From Tritrichomonas musculus (lineage: Eukaryota > Parabasalia > Tritrichomonadida > Tritrichomonadidae): a DNA stretch of 64,000 nt. Position numbers and translations under genes: made by a program. A model generated the notes under the pieces. That model was not told the DNA's origin, did not search any database, and worked only from the letters and a program-made list of their open reading frames with translations. This document shows positions 20,498 through 31,090 of this stretch, one piece after another. Position 1 is the stretch's first letter. Every line of letters begins with the position of its first letter. The stretch spans positions 992,001-1,056,000 of the forward strand of contig JAPFFF010000052.1 of NCBI GenBank assembly GCA_039105265.1, in the 5' to 3' direction.

Positions 20498-22038
20498 TTT
20501 GAGCTCGGAAAAATTATCATGTACTACATGACATGTAGCACTTTTTGGGATAACTAAATATAAAAAATTTTTGAGCGCTTAAACAAAGATAAAAACATAA
20601 TAAGACAATTTCCTAAAAAAAATTGAATTTTTTTGAAGAAATAATATTAAAATATCAGTTTATCATTTTTTTGGATGCTTTGCTTTTTTAAATAATATAT
20701 TGGCTTCTTAAGACATACAGATATATCATTTGGCTGATTTGAGAATTCAATACGTTCGGGAAATAAAATAAAATATTTGTAAATTGAATAAAAAAATAAA
20801 ATTATCTGTTCTTTTTTAGAATAATAGTTAATTATATGAGGAAAATAACTTGATATTGTATTAGTTGTTAATATTCCTGTAAACATAGAAATAATATTAA
20901 ATTAACAGAATTTTTATGGATACCAAAATCATTTTAATTAATATTCATCGAAAACATCTGTTTTTTTCTTGTAAAGAATGGCTTGAACTGAAAATTGAGA
21001 AATAAAAAATAATAATTATAAACGTTTGTTCAGAATTTTCTTATCTTATTCTATATCATGTAATTAATTTCAATATAAAATACAGAAATGAGAAATGAGC
21101 AATCATGCTTAAATAAAAAATAAGATACATCCAATTTCAAATTTTTAATAATTCAATACTTTATTGAATTTTCAGAGTATTAGTATTTTTTTCAATTGGG
21201 TTAATTTTTTTATCTAAGAAAAAATTATAAACGTATAATAAGAGAAAATGTGCTTATAAACCCACAAAAAGTTTAACTTTTTCTTTATTTATAAAGTCGT
21301 ATAAACAAAATTGAAACAAAAAAAAAATATTTTCATATGTATAAAAATATTAATTTTTAATCTTTTTATATTTTTACATAATTTTTACCGAGACTACATA
21401 CCGCCTGGCGGGCGTCGAGCGAGGCGAAGCCGAGTCGAGACCCCGCGGATGGCGGTAAGTATCGGTAAAAATTATGTACCATAAAAAGATTAAAATATAA
21501 TTATTTTTTTAACTATTGAAAATATTTTTTTTTGTTTCAAATTTTGTTTATGTGGACTTTTATATAAAGAAAAAGTTAAACTTTTTGTGGGTTTATAAGC
21601 ACATTTTCTCTTACAATAAAAAAATTATAAACGTAATACAAATGAAATATAGTTTTCCATAATTCGCAGCCTCAAATCAGAATTTTTAAAAAACAATTAT
21701 TAAAATTAGTAACTAAAAGCATGGAAATTAAAAATATCAACTTTTTTACAAATAGATTCCGTCCAACTCGACTATTTTATTATTGGAACATAAATGTTCA
21801 ATTTATCTTAATTTTAATCATGTTTTCAGAAAATCATTCGAACTCCTTTATGATTCGACCCAAAAAATTGACGAAAAATTCATCATATTTTTTTTTTGAA
21901 AATATAATTTATTTTACGTTCCAATCGAAATTATTCCATAAAAATATACTATGTGCAATTTAAAAATCAATTTTTTTTTCAAAAGATAAATTTGGGATAA
22001 ATAATTTTTTGAGAGCAAGATAAATTTTCCGAGCTTAA
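20498..22038. mobile_element. hAT-like non-autonomous element with exact 8-bp TSD
   Basis: TTATAGGT occurs at 20490-20497 and 22039-22046 as an exact 8-bp target duplication. Inside it the ends TTTGAGCTCGG and CCGAGCTTAA form inverted repeats of about 20 bp with one gap and few mismatches, both followed by an A/T-rich GATAAT-like segment. The 1541 bp encode no convincing transposase. The 8-bp duplication fits hAT-type elements. A foldback element (21241-21611) is inserted in it. Confidence 0.7.
21241..21611. mobile_element. Foldback element with GC-rich core
   Basis: The arms 21241-21387 and 21465-21611 are inverted copies starting AGAGAAAATGTGCTTATAAA. The ~80-bp core (21388-21468) is strikingly GC-rich in AT-rich surroundings. 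It holds nested palindromes: TACCGA/TCGGTA, CCGCC/GGCGG and GGCGAAGCC. The segment AAAAAATTATAAACGTA occurs directly on both sides of the element (about 21218-21235 and 21619-21635); whether it is a long target duplication is unclear. It lies inside the hAT-like element at 20498-22038 and has no coding capacity. Confidence 0.8.
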
Positions 22039-22341
22039 TTATAGGTAAGCCTTATTTTATAGAATTATTTATTTTACCAAAGATACAACGATAGCAATAA
22101 TGTGAATTATTTTTTTCAAAAAGTTAAACTTTTTAAAAAAATTATCGTTATTATTATAATCTATAATATCCTCATTCTATACATTATTTTATTGAAGTTT
22201 TATGATCAGTTCTAGATGTTGCAAGAGACTCAACTGTGTTGTATATTTTTATATAAAAAAAAAAAATAAAATAAAATAATACAAGCGAAATAAATATTTA
22301 GATAAAACCGATTTGAATGGATAAAGTTTTTTATATAATTT

Positions 22342-23403
22342 TTAAAATCCGCCAAAAGGTTCGTCATGTGGTCCGATAATAGCTGACAAACTAATGATAA
22401 ATATCATTAGTGGATCAATTGATTGAAGTGTATCAAGTTCATATGTCTGATAAGATTTCTTTGTTATTTTTAAAACAGTTTCTCCTTTAGAATTTTGGAA
22501 GACAATATTCTTTTTTGAGATCTTTGAATTCAATGTCATATTTTTGCCTTTATGAGGAAATGTAGCAGAAAGAGACAAATGTTTTGGTTTTGTTGATTCA
22601 TTATATTTCAATTGAAACTCCTTTTCATTTGTTTTGATGAAATTTGTACGATCATGTTGTTGAGTAATTTCTGCTACACGGTTTGATATGGTCTTTTTGA
22701 TATGAACTTCATCTCCTTCCCCGATAAAAATGTGATTATACTGATGTTTTGCTGTATATAATATTTTGCCATCAATTGAAAATTGAAAAATTGGGCATTT
22801 CATTGCTTGATATTTAATCTTTACACGATAATTGATTGATTTGGGCTTTGGCTCATTTTCTAAATTTTGTTCTTTTGCTTTTCCTTTATAATTGTTATCT
22901 TTTTCCATATTATCGAAATTTTCATGATTTATTGATTCTATTAATATAAACCTTTTTGAACCATCATATTTTTTTTGTGAAACATGAAAATCTGGATTTA
23001 CTTGTTTTTGAACAATTGAAAGTGCTTTTTGATAAATCGATTCTGCTTGAAACATAGTTGAAATTTTACAGATTTCTTCCATCTCTGAATTTTTAATATC
23101 TGTTGGAGATTGTTGAGCAAGCTTTAGAAAATTATCCATATTTCTGTTTGTGAATTCATTACCAAGAATTTTGAGTCTAATTGCTTTTCGACAATGATTA
23201 TCTTTCATATGAGGTTTAATCAATTCTTTAAATTTTAAAGATGTTTTCATGAGTAAATTAGGATCAACCATAAATGTGGTATTATTATAAATAATAGGAA
23301 ATGTTTTGTTCACATCATTGTTCATATTTGTTTTTGATTGAGTCATGTATGACTCATTTTGAATCTGTGAATAATAATGAGGTTTTGTTGCTTGATTCAT
23401 CAT
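22342..23403 (-). CDS. BTB-like / tubby-like C2 domain protein
   Basis: The 353-residue product has a Gln/Asn-rich start (1-35). A region at about 36-135 (FPIIYNNTTFMVDPNLL...FKELIKPH...FTNRNMDNFLKLAQ) resembles the BTB-like fold of trichomonad proteins. A beta-rich C-terminal half (about 190-353) ends VLKITKKSYQTYELDTLQSI then DPLMIFIISLSAI. That ending matches the closing strand and helix of tubby-like/scramblase-like C2 domains, where a central hydrophobic helix starts at DPL. Such domains often bind phosphoinositide membranes; this role is inferred. The start follows a perfect Inr motif. The gene is divergent from the VPS9 gene, about 1 kb away. Confidence 0.6.
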   Translation of the reverse strand: MMNQATKPHYYSQIQNESYMTQSKTNMNNDVNKTFPIIYNNTTFMVDPNLLMKTSLKFKELIKPHMKDNHCRKAIRLKILGNEFTNRNMDNFLKLAQQSPTDIKNSEMEEICKISTMFQAESIYQKALSIVQKQVNPDFHVSQKKYDGSKRFILIESINHENFDNMEKDNNYKGKAKEQNLENEPKPKSINYRVKIKYQAMKCPIFQFSIDGKILYTAKHQYNHIFIGEGDEVHIKKTISNRVAEITQQHDRTNFIKTNEKEFQLKYNESTKPKHLSLSATFPHKGKNMTLNSKISKKNIVFQNSKGETVLKITKKSYQTYELDTLQSIDPLMIFIISLSAIIGPHDEPFGGF

Positions 23404-23409
23404 TTTTAT

Positions 23410-23416
23410 TTAATGA
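23410..23416 (-). promoter_or_regulatory. Inr initiator (TCATTAA)
   Basis: On the minus strand TCATTAA lies 6 bp before the ATG at 23403. It is a close match to the trichomonad initiator TCA(Y)T(W) at the expected short distance, and supports the chosen start of the BTB-like/tubby-like gene. Confidence 0.55.
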
Positions 23417-24426
23417 AATCATTTCATTAAAGGAGCTTTTTAAAAAAAAAGGGAGAATTTAAAAATTTATCGTCCTTCATTCAATATTGACTGTTTGTTT
23501 ATATTATTTGAAAATTGAATATTTGTATCAAAATTGATAAGCATACTTCTTCAAAAAAATCCGCTGAATTGATGCATTTCAGTATCATAATAATATAATA
23601 ATATTATAAATTTTTATAAGATATTATTGTATATAACAATAATTATATTTAAAAATAATATTTGGTTTATAAAATAGCGGATATATGATATTTATTGGTC
23701 TTTGAAAAAATGGAAAAAATGTATTGAAAAAAAGGTCTATTGAAAAATATTGAGATTGTTTATTTAAATGATTGAAAATAATTCACTGTCTTCCTAGAAT
23801 TTATTTGAATGATGTTATTTTTATTTTGTTAAACCTCATTCAATAATTTCTATTTATCAACCTTTAATTGTAAAAAAAAAGTTGTTATCAGCCAACTATA
23901 TCATAACAGCGTGATTATTTCAATTCACTACATATAAAAGTTTAAGTATTTCATAAAGCTTGTGTCAAAAAGCTTTTAATCTTTTTTATAAAAAATATTT
24001 CGTTTTCAAAATAGCAAACTTGTAGCATTATGGGTTTGGAGAGCAGCAATATCTTGATTTTATATTTATTTGCGGTTTCTCTTTTAAAATCTCTAATAGA
24101 AAAGTTTCATTAGTTTTATAAGAGAATAATTCTCATAAACATTAATAATTTGGTGATATTTTTTAAGTCAAGATTTTGCTAATATAATAGAAGCATATTA
24201 TTATGTTAATTACCTACGAATATCAAATCTATATTTTGTTATATCATAGATTTTGCTTATATTTTATTTTCTGAAAAAATACTTTCAATTATTCTAATTT
24301 TGAATTCTTAAATGGTTAAATCAATGATTTGAGATTTATCGTCTGATTTTATTTGAAAATTGAAAAAACAATATACGTAAATATTAGAAAAAGTTTCAAT
24401 CAATATAAAATTTTGATAGAAATTCT
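23417..24426. other. Divergent intergenic region
   Basis: This AT-rich spacer lies between the minus-strand BTB-like gene and the plus-strand VPS9 gene, and must contain both promoters. No frame, tRNA or transposon ends were recognised. Confidence 0.4.
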
Positions 24427-24435
24427 TCATCCAAA

Positions 24436-25923
24436 ATGGATTCGCAAGATTTATCCCAATTTATCATCAGAAGCTCTCCAGATAATCCAATAGAAAAAAA
24501 AAATATTGATCACATGGAAGAATGTTTAAAATTTTTAAACGAGAATGTTGAAAAAATTACAAGTATTTTGAATCGTATTAACCAAATTATCAAAAAAGCT
24601 GTAAATATTTTTCCAGATTCATTTAATCGATATGTATATACCAATGAAGTTTGCTATGCTTCAAACAAATTTTTTAATTTGTTTTTAAAATATCAAGTTC
24701 TTCGACAAAAAAATTATAGTAGAGCAAAGCAGGCAATTGATGATTTAAAAAAACTAATTACAGAGAATCTCAGGCAAAATATACCAATTCAAGTAAAATA
24801 TTCGGAATTTATTAAATGTATAAGTAAAAACAAAGATGAGATTATACTTAAAATCCAATTTAAATTATGCTCTTTATTTAACTATGTCAAAAACCTTAGA
24901 AATATAGAAAAAAATCGAAAAATTACTGAAAATGATTTATTATATGTCATTCGAAAGATTTCGTCAAAAGTAGATGTTCAAAATGATTATATACGTCAAA
25001 GTATGTTTGATTTAATGGTAGAATCTTATATAGAATCAAATAAAAATATTTTTACAGCTTTCCTCAAAGCAATCAATACTAATGATTATATTTTTACCAA
25101 TACAAATTTCGAGAGTAATGAATTAAAATTAAACAAAAAATATGATTACAGCCAAATCAATAAATCATTAATTTTTAATGATTTCGAATATTATATGGGC
25201 ATGTTAAAGATCAAAACAAGGCAAAATAATGCTAATAAAGCAGCCAAAGATCCGACTAAATTAAATTTTGATGATTTAAACAGGAGTAATCCAAGCAAAC
25301 AAAAGAAAAAAGAATTTGATTTTCAACTTTTTAATAATCTTATTCAAAAAGTTTATTTTCACATCACATCTACCACCAAAATAGACAGAAATTTATTCAC
25401 GATTTTTCGTTGTGCCTGTCTTCGTTTTATCTGCAACAAGTACTACATTTCACATGAAAATGAGTGGTTTGAAAAAATCAGTGACGGTTATGTTCAAAAA
25501 TGCATTCAAATAATTGACCAGACACCACGTGAAGTGAGTATTTCAAAAGACCTCATTCCAGAAGATTTGTATGATACTAGTTTTAGGACTCTGTTATTGA
25601 ACGAAGACTACAAAAAGGCGGTTAAACGTATGTTTTCAATTCAATTTTTACTCTGTCCAATCGACATCTGGATTCAGATGAAGCTTTCAATTGACCTGTC
25701 ATTGAAATGTATAAATAGTTTGTCAAAAACTGAAGAGAGTAGGTCAATTATTTCTTTTGACGACTTCTTTTCAATTGTTCTTCCTGTTTTCGCCGAGGCA
25801 CAAATTATGTGCCCATCAGCTATCAACTCTATACTTGTGAATTTCAGAACATTGCCGAAATCAAGCTCGCTTGACTCTACTGCTGTTCTGGCTGTTGCTT
25901 TAACTGGGTATATGACCGAGTGA
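24436..25923 (+). CDS. VPS9-domain protein, putative Rab5-type GEF
   Basis: The 495-residue protein is mostly helical. The C-terminal part (about 335-490) contains the VPS9 pattern: a region SFRTLLLNEDYKK..., then KTEESRSIISFDDFFSIVLP and VFAEAQIMCPSAINSILVNF. VPS9 domains catalyse GDP/GTP exchange on Rab5-family GTPases at early endosomes. The conserved Asp (DDFF) and the Pro/Ser of the last helices are visible. The N-terminal 330 residues are helical and Lys/Asn-rich, with a Lys-rich patch at about 260-295 and no recognised domain. The start is the first ATG, 9 bp after TCATCC, an Inr-like motif. Trichomonads carry many such proteins; the target Rab is unknown. Confidence 0.78.
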   Translation: MDSQDLSQFIIRSSPDNPIEKKNIDHMEECLKFLNENVEKITSILNRINQIIKKAVNIFPDSFNRYVYTNEVCYASNKFFNLFLKYQVLRQKNYSRAKQAIDDLKKLITENLRQNIPIQVKYSEFIKCISKNKDEIILKIQFKLCSLFNYVKNLRNIEKNRKITENDLLYVIRKISSKVDVQNDYIRQSMFDLMVESYIESNKNIFTAFLKAINTNDYIFTNTNFESNELKLNKKYDYSQINKSLIFNDFEYYMGMLKIKTRQNNANKAAKDPTKLNFDDLNRSNPSKQKKKEFDFQLFNNLIQKVYFHITSTTKIDRNLFTIFRCACLRFICNKYYISHENEWFEKISDGYVQKCIQIIDQTPREVSISKDLIPEDLYDTSFRTLLLNEDYKKAVKRMFSIQFLLCPIDIWIQMKLSIDLSLKCINSLSKTEESRSIISFDDFFSIVLPVFAEAQIMCPSAINSILVNFRTLPKSSSLDSTAVLAVALTGYMTE

Positions 25924-26420
25924 TTTTTTTTTTTTTTTTTAGGTCTAATTAAAGTTTACTTTTGTATAAAAATAAAAAAAAAATGTTTATGTTGATTTGA
26001 TTTTTATGACTAGTTATGTTATATCTTTACGTAATTTGTTCCCTTTAACTCATTAATATAATTTATTTATTTAAAACTTACAACTATGTTTTTTTAATTT
26101 AATCTTGTAAATATTTATTAAATAGATTATTTGAAATTAAAGCTCGTATTTGTTATTTAAAAATATAAGGTTGTTATCAAATTATTAGAATTTTGATTTT
26201 TCGTTTAATATCTTATCAAATTTCAGAGGACTTTTAAAAAAGGCTTATCATTTTGAATGTATTACTCAATTTTCTATCGATTAAATCTAATAATAAATAT
26301 TTCGTAAAAACATAAAATATAGCATTTACATTTGACACAAAAAAGAAAAAGCGACTAAATAATTTACGTTTAAAAATAATTTCGATAAAAAAAGTATTCA
26401 ATTTGTAAAAATAGCTAAAA
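25924..26420. other. Intergenic AT-rich DNA
   Basis: An 18-T run follows the VPS9 stop codon directly. The rest is AT-rich with no frame or element recognised. An Inr-like TCAATTT lies near 26398, about 20 bp before the lipase start. Confidence 0.4.
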
Positions 26421-27671
26421 ATGATTTTTCCTGCGTCTTTTTCATTTTTAACAGTATTAATATGTCTTTGCCAATCATCATCACTTAAACCAATTATGTT
26501 GATACCAGGTTTAATGGCATCTCATTTACATGGAAATGTTACAAGAAAGCCATTTTGGTATTGTTCAAATATCCACGATGATGACGTTTGGGTGAATGAT
26601 GTACTAATGATTCCACCACTTCATAAATGTGTGCTCGAATATATGGGCCTTCAATATCATAATGATACAGATACAATCACTGAAAAAGATGGAGTTTCAT
26701 TAACACCAGTTGATTTTGGTGGATTAGATGGAATTGCTTATGCTGATGAACTTGAACATGATCTTCATTTCATACCTACCTATGCTAATATGATCGAAGC
26801 TTTAAAAAAGCGTGGATATGTAGAACGAGAATCCTTATTTGGAATTCCATATGATTGGAGATATGGAATGGCTCAAACAGAAACTTTTTGGGATCAAGTA
26901 AAAAATCTCATTGAAGAAGCATATACTAAGAATGGCAATCAAAAAGTCGTATTAATTGGTCATTCAATGGGAGGCATATTTATTAATTATTTTTGTACTG
27001 TAAAAACAACCAAAGAGTGGAGAGATAAATACATAGATTCGGCCTTTTTAGTTGCACCATCTATAGGCGGTAGTTTCTTGGCATTTGTAGCGATTTTAAC
27101 CAAAACAATTCCATTTCTTTCATTTTTAGGGGAACTTACGGATTCTGCTCAGAAAGTTGGAGGAGTAGATATTCATATTCCAAATCATGAAATTTTTGGT
27201 GATCGTCCTCTCTTCACCGATGAAAATGGAAATAATTATGCTGCCCGTGACCTAAAAAGATCATTAAAAGTGACAGGTATCTTTGATAGTGACCCTTCAA
27301 TTGAAAAAATTTTTGAATTGAATGAAGACTATGCTACACACCTTCCAATTCCTTTCGATATTCCTGTTTCTATTGTTTATAACACAGCCCTGGATACTTT
27401 AGTATCACTGGACAGATCAAATAAAAAAGATAAATATTCATATGGACCTGGTGATTTAATTGTTAATGGAGAAGGATTCGAATTCATGTGTAACAGATGG
27501 AATACAACATATCAGGTCAATTGCTTGAACCTAGCAAATATTCATCCTGCTGCAGATCATCTTTCAATCGTTAAAGATGATGAAACTTTAAACTTTTTAT
27601 TTAAGCATCTTAATGATGAAAAATGGAAGAAACTTAGAAATAACAGTGATTTAAATAAAAAGAAATTGTAA
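26421..27671 (+). CDS. Secreted LCAT-like phospholipase/acyltransferase
   Basis: The 416-residue protein begins with a signal peptide (hydrophobic FPASFSFLTVLICLC, likely cut near residue 21-22). An alpha/beta hydrolase of the lecithin:cholesterol acyltransferase / lysosomal phospholipase A2 family follows. Visible are the first strand and oxyanion loop (PIMLIPGLMASHL), a WVND segment, GIPYDWRYG, the nucleophile elbow GHSMGG with Ser182, Asp345 in GPGDLIV (position of the family's GDGTV) and His380 in ADHLSIV, giving a complete triad. Length is typical for the family. It likely hydrolyses or transfers acyl chains of phospholipids in the endomembrane lumen or outside the cell. No retention signal or anchor is seen. 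Confidence 0.9.
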   Translation: MIFPASFSFLTVLICLCQSSSLKPIMLIPGLMASHLHGNVTRKPFWYCSNIHDDDVWVNDVLMIPPLHKCVLEYMGLQYHNDTDTITEKDGVSLTPVDFGGLDGIAYADELEHDLHFIPTYANMIEALKKRGYVERESLFGIPYDWRYGMAQTETFWDQVKNLIEEAYTKNGNQKVVLIGHSMGGIFINYFCTVKTTKEWRDKYIDSAFLVAPSIGGSFLAFVAILTKTIPFLSFLGELTDSAQKVGGVDIHIPNHEIFGDRPLFTDENGNNYAARDLKRSLKVTGIFDSDPSIEKIFELNEDYATHLPIPFDIPVSIVYNTALDTLVSLDRSNKKDKYSYGPGDLIVNGEGFEFMCNRWNTTYQVNCLNLANIHPAADHLSIVKDDETLNFLFKHLNDEKWKKLRNNSDLNKKKL

Positions 27672-28742
27672 ATAATCTTTGATTTATTTTTTAAAAAAAA
27701 ATCTTAATTAATTGTCATTTTAATGAATATTTATTTTACATTTTTTTATAGATAATATTGATTCTTCAAAATAATTAAATTTCTTCGGAAACATCTGACA
27801 CTTTCATCCGATAGACCTCTCATTTTTCAAACGTATATATTCTTCTGATCTTTCAAAAATGAGTAAAATATAAAATATATACCAATGACGATTGTTTTTA
27901 TATGACAAACTGCTCAAAAAATATTCAACTCCTTATTCAAAATTGCATTAAAAAAACCCTGAAGATAGGTTGAGTCTATTAGAAATTAGACAAATGCTAA
28001 TTGATGAAACTAATTCTGATTTATTTTTTGGTGAATATTTCGTTTGTGATGAAAAGCAGAAATGAAATGAAGCTGATATTCTTCACTTTTTTACAGAAAA
28101 TTTACTTGCAAGAAAACAATCATCTGAAGAAATTGAGAAATATATTGGCAAGATCAAAACTTTTTATACGATACATTTTCTTTTTAATAAGAAATATTTG
28201 GCACCGACAAGTATTACAAATGGCAAACTTGATGAGTTGACTATTAATAAAAAATATTCACAAATCCTGTTGGAGGTAGGAGATATTTTTTATAAGAAAG
28301 TCCCTGATAATTTTCCCATTTTGTAATACTTTTCTGCCAGTGAATATTTCCCATTTTGTAATATTTCGTTTGTGAATATTTCAGCTGAAAAAAGTAATTC
28401 AGATGCATTTCTTAAAATAGGAATGTTATATAAAAATGGAGATGTTGTCAAAAAAAATTATACTAAAGCTAGAGAAAATTTGAAAAAAAGAATACTGGTT
28501 CAATTGGTAGATATATGGTTGACATTTTAATTAATTACATGGTTAAAGGAGGCATTGAATTTTTTTTTAAAATTTATTGAAGAAAAAGCCAATAAAGGTA
28601 ATCATCATATATCTCTTATTTATGCTTTTTATATAAGAAACGGATTGTATGAAGGTAAAAATATTGGCAAAACAAAAAATGGTATTGCTCTTTTTCAATT
28701 AGGATTGTTATATAAAAGAATATTTCAAAATCCATAAAATTT

Positions 28743-30494
28743 TTGGAATTATCAGCTGAAAAAATTTATTCTGAAGCATTATTACATCTTGGAATGATAT
28801 ATGAAAACGGAATTGATGGAAATAGAGACTTTAAAAAAGCAAAATATTATTATGAAAGAGCAGCCAAATTTAATAATCCATTAGCCCTGATAAATATAGG
28901 AGATTGCTATAAATATGGTAATGGTGTAGAGCAGAATTTTTATGAAGCTAAAAAATATTATGAATTATCAATGAAGCAGAATTGTCCATATGCAATGTTT
29001 GAATTGGGAGAAATTTATTTTAATGGGTATGGTGTCGAAAAGGATGTTTTAAAAGCAATTGAGCATTATAAAATGGCAGCAAATAAAAAAAATGAAAAAG
29101 CTCTTTTTAAACTTGCTAAAATTTATTGGTATGGAATAAGCATAAAGCATCGTGATTCTGAAGCAAAAAAATATTACGAAGAAGCAGCAAAAATGAATAA
29201 TTCTGAGGCCTATTTAATGTTAGGCCAATTATATTACTTTGGAAGAGGCGTTGAACAAGATTACATGAAAGCTAAAGAATATTATGAAATAGCTAAAAAA
29301 TTGAATAATACATCGGCCATCAACAATTTAGGAAACCTTTATCAAAATGGTCAAGGAGTTGAACTTGATTTTAACAAAGCAAAAGAAAATTATGAATTAG
29401 CAATTAAAATTGATAATAATTCTACAGCTTTATATAATCTTGGGTATATTTATTTATTTGGAGGAGGAGATATTAAGCAAGATTATAAAAAAGCAAGAGA
29501 ATTATTTGAATTAGCAGTCAAACAAAATCATGTAAATTCTCTTTTTCAATTAGGTTATATCTATGATAGAGGTCTTGGATGCTGTAAAGATTTTGAAAAA
29601 GCTAAAAAGTATTATGCATTAGCTGCCAAAAATAATCAAAAAAGTGGAATTTTATTTTTAGCCCATTTTCATTTTAATGGATTTGGTGGTCCAATTGATT
29701 ATTATAAAGCCAGAATTTATTATGAAAAGTTGGTAAAAGACAACAACAGTGAGGCTTTGTTAAGATTAGGTGACATTTATAATTATGGATTGTGTGTTAA
29801 GAAAAATATAAGTCAATCTATTTACTATTATGAACTATCTGCAAAGCTAAACAATTCTGAAGCTTGCAACAAATTAATTCATATATATTATGAAAACAAT
29901 GGAATTGAAAGAAATCATCTGAAAGTTACACAATACTTAGAAAAAGCAATAAAACTCAACAACAGTGAATCCTTGTATTTTAAAGCGACTCTCTGTGAGA
30001 AAGGTGATGGAGTCCCACAAGATTATACCGAAGCTATTAAATATTATAAAATTGCTGCAATAAACCATAACACAGATGCCTGTATCAGATTAAGCGAAAT
30101 TTATTCTAACGGGATAATAGTTGATGTTGATTTAGATCAAGCAATTAAGTATTTGAAATCAATAATCAATTTACAACAATATAAATATTATGAAGATTTA
30201 ATTGGAAAGAATGGAAACTTATATGTAGCTTACAATAATCTCGGTTTGATTTATTACACAGAATTTCATGATAACAAAAAAGCATTTGAACTTATTAAAA
30301 AATCAGATCACATGAGTATCCTTTTGCACAAAGTAACTATGGACTTATGTTATATTTATATTCAAAAGATATTGAGAATGCAAAATATTACTTTAAAAAA
30401 TCATCAAAAAAGAATTTTGCAGTTGCTGATTACAATCTTGCCTATATATATGAGAAAGAAGGAGATATTAAAAAAGCAAATGAGCATTATATGA
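28743..30494 (+). CDS. Sel1-like repeat fragment (longest open part of the decayed gene)
   Basis: The open frame has no ATG at its start (first codon TTG at 28743), so it is an internal fragment. It codes about 13-14 Sel1-like repeats of 36 residues, e.g. ALYNLGYIYLFGGG and KKARELFELAVKQNHVNSLF. Sel1 repeats form alpha-solenoids that bind proteins. The last about 45 residues (from DHMSILLHKVT) are a frameshifted tail; the true continuation is in the next frame from about 30340. It is unlikely to be a functional gene alone. Confidence 0.6.
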   Translation: MELSAEKIYSEALLHLGMIYENGIDGNRDFKKAKYYYERAAKFNNPLALINIGDCYKYGNGVEQNFYEAKKYYELSMKQNCPYAMFELGEIYFNGYGVEKDVLKAIEHYKMAANKKNEKALFKLAKIYWYGISIKHRDSEAKKYYEEAAKMNNSEAYLMLGQLYYFGRGVEQDYMKAKEYYEIAKKLNNTSAINNLGNLYQNGQGVELDFNKAKENYELAIKIDNNSTALYNLGYIYLFGGGDIKQDYKKARELFELAVKQNHVNSLFQLGYIYDRGLGCCKDFEKAKKYYALAAKNNQKSGILFLAHFHFNGFGGPIDYYKARIYYEKLVKDNNSEALLRLGDIYNYGLCVKKNISQSIYYYELSAKLNNSEACNKLIHIYYENNGIERNHLKVTQYLEKAIKLNNSESLYFKATLCEKGDGVPQDYTEAIKYYKIAAINHNTDACIRLSEIYSNGIIVDVDLDQAIKYLKSIINLQQYKYYEDLIGKNGNLYVAYNNLGLIYYTEFHDNKKAFELIKKSDHMSILLHKVTMDLCYIYIQKILRMQNITLKNHQKRILQLLITILPIYMRKKEILKKQMSII

Positions 30495-30917
30495 AAGCAT
30501 CAAATGAAGCTAATGATCCAATTATATATCGGAATCCAAATTTGAATGATGAAAGATATGGATTATCGAAAAAATTCATAATTTGTCTAACTAACCTAAA
30601 GCTTTTAGAATATTATCTGCCTGAGCATGACAAAAATCTTTTGAAGCAACTCTTCACTGATGCAATATCGATTCTAAAAATTGATGGTCACGATTTTTCA
30701 ATCAAAATTGAAGCGAGTATTCAAAATTAAAAATAACAAATTGTTTTCATACTTACGAACTTTTATTTTTGGCTTCCTAGAATTTGATTTTAGTGGAAAC
30801 CAGAGCCAAAAAATACAAATCAATAAGATTGTAAAAGAATTGAATGAAATTTCTAGGCCAATTACAAATAGTGTCATTGATATTACAGAAAAAACTAAAT
30901 TTACAAAAGATAAAATC

Positions 30918-31090
30918 AAAACAGAAAATGATTTACACTTTTGTAATTTAAATGAAGATGAAAGTAAGGTCAAGTTCAAAACAGAAAATGATTTACACTT
31001 TTGTAATTTAAATGAAGATAAAAGTAAGGTCAAGTTCAAAACAGAAAATGATTTACACTTTTGTAATTAAAATGAAGATGAAAGTAAAGG
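30918..31090 (+). repeat. 60-bp tandem repeat (about 2.8 copies)
   Basis: Copies start at 30918, 30978 and 31038 and are nearly identical. In frame they read KTENDLHFCNLNED(E/K)SKVKF. The third copy carries a TAA in place of the Leu codon. The repeat lies in the 3' part of the decayed kinase-Sel1 gene. Confidence 0.9.

Noticed and set aside
20647-20886. 79-residue minus frame within the hAT-like element
   Set aside because: No transposase motif; low-complexity Ile/Lys/Tyr content typical of non-coding DNA here.
21388-21468. GC-rich core as rRNA fragment or bacterial contamination
   Set aside because: It is symmetric, sits exactly at the centre of a foldback and recurs in part in another element, so it belongs to the element.
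28001-28240. 79-residue frame starting MMKLILIYFLVNISF
   Set aside because: It is an alternative frame of the kinase-tail linker; the protein-like text (EADILHFFTENLLARKQSSE) is in another frame.
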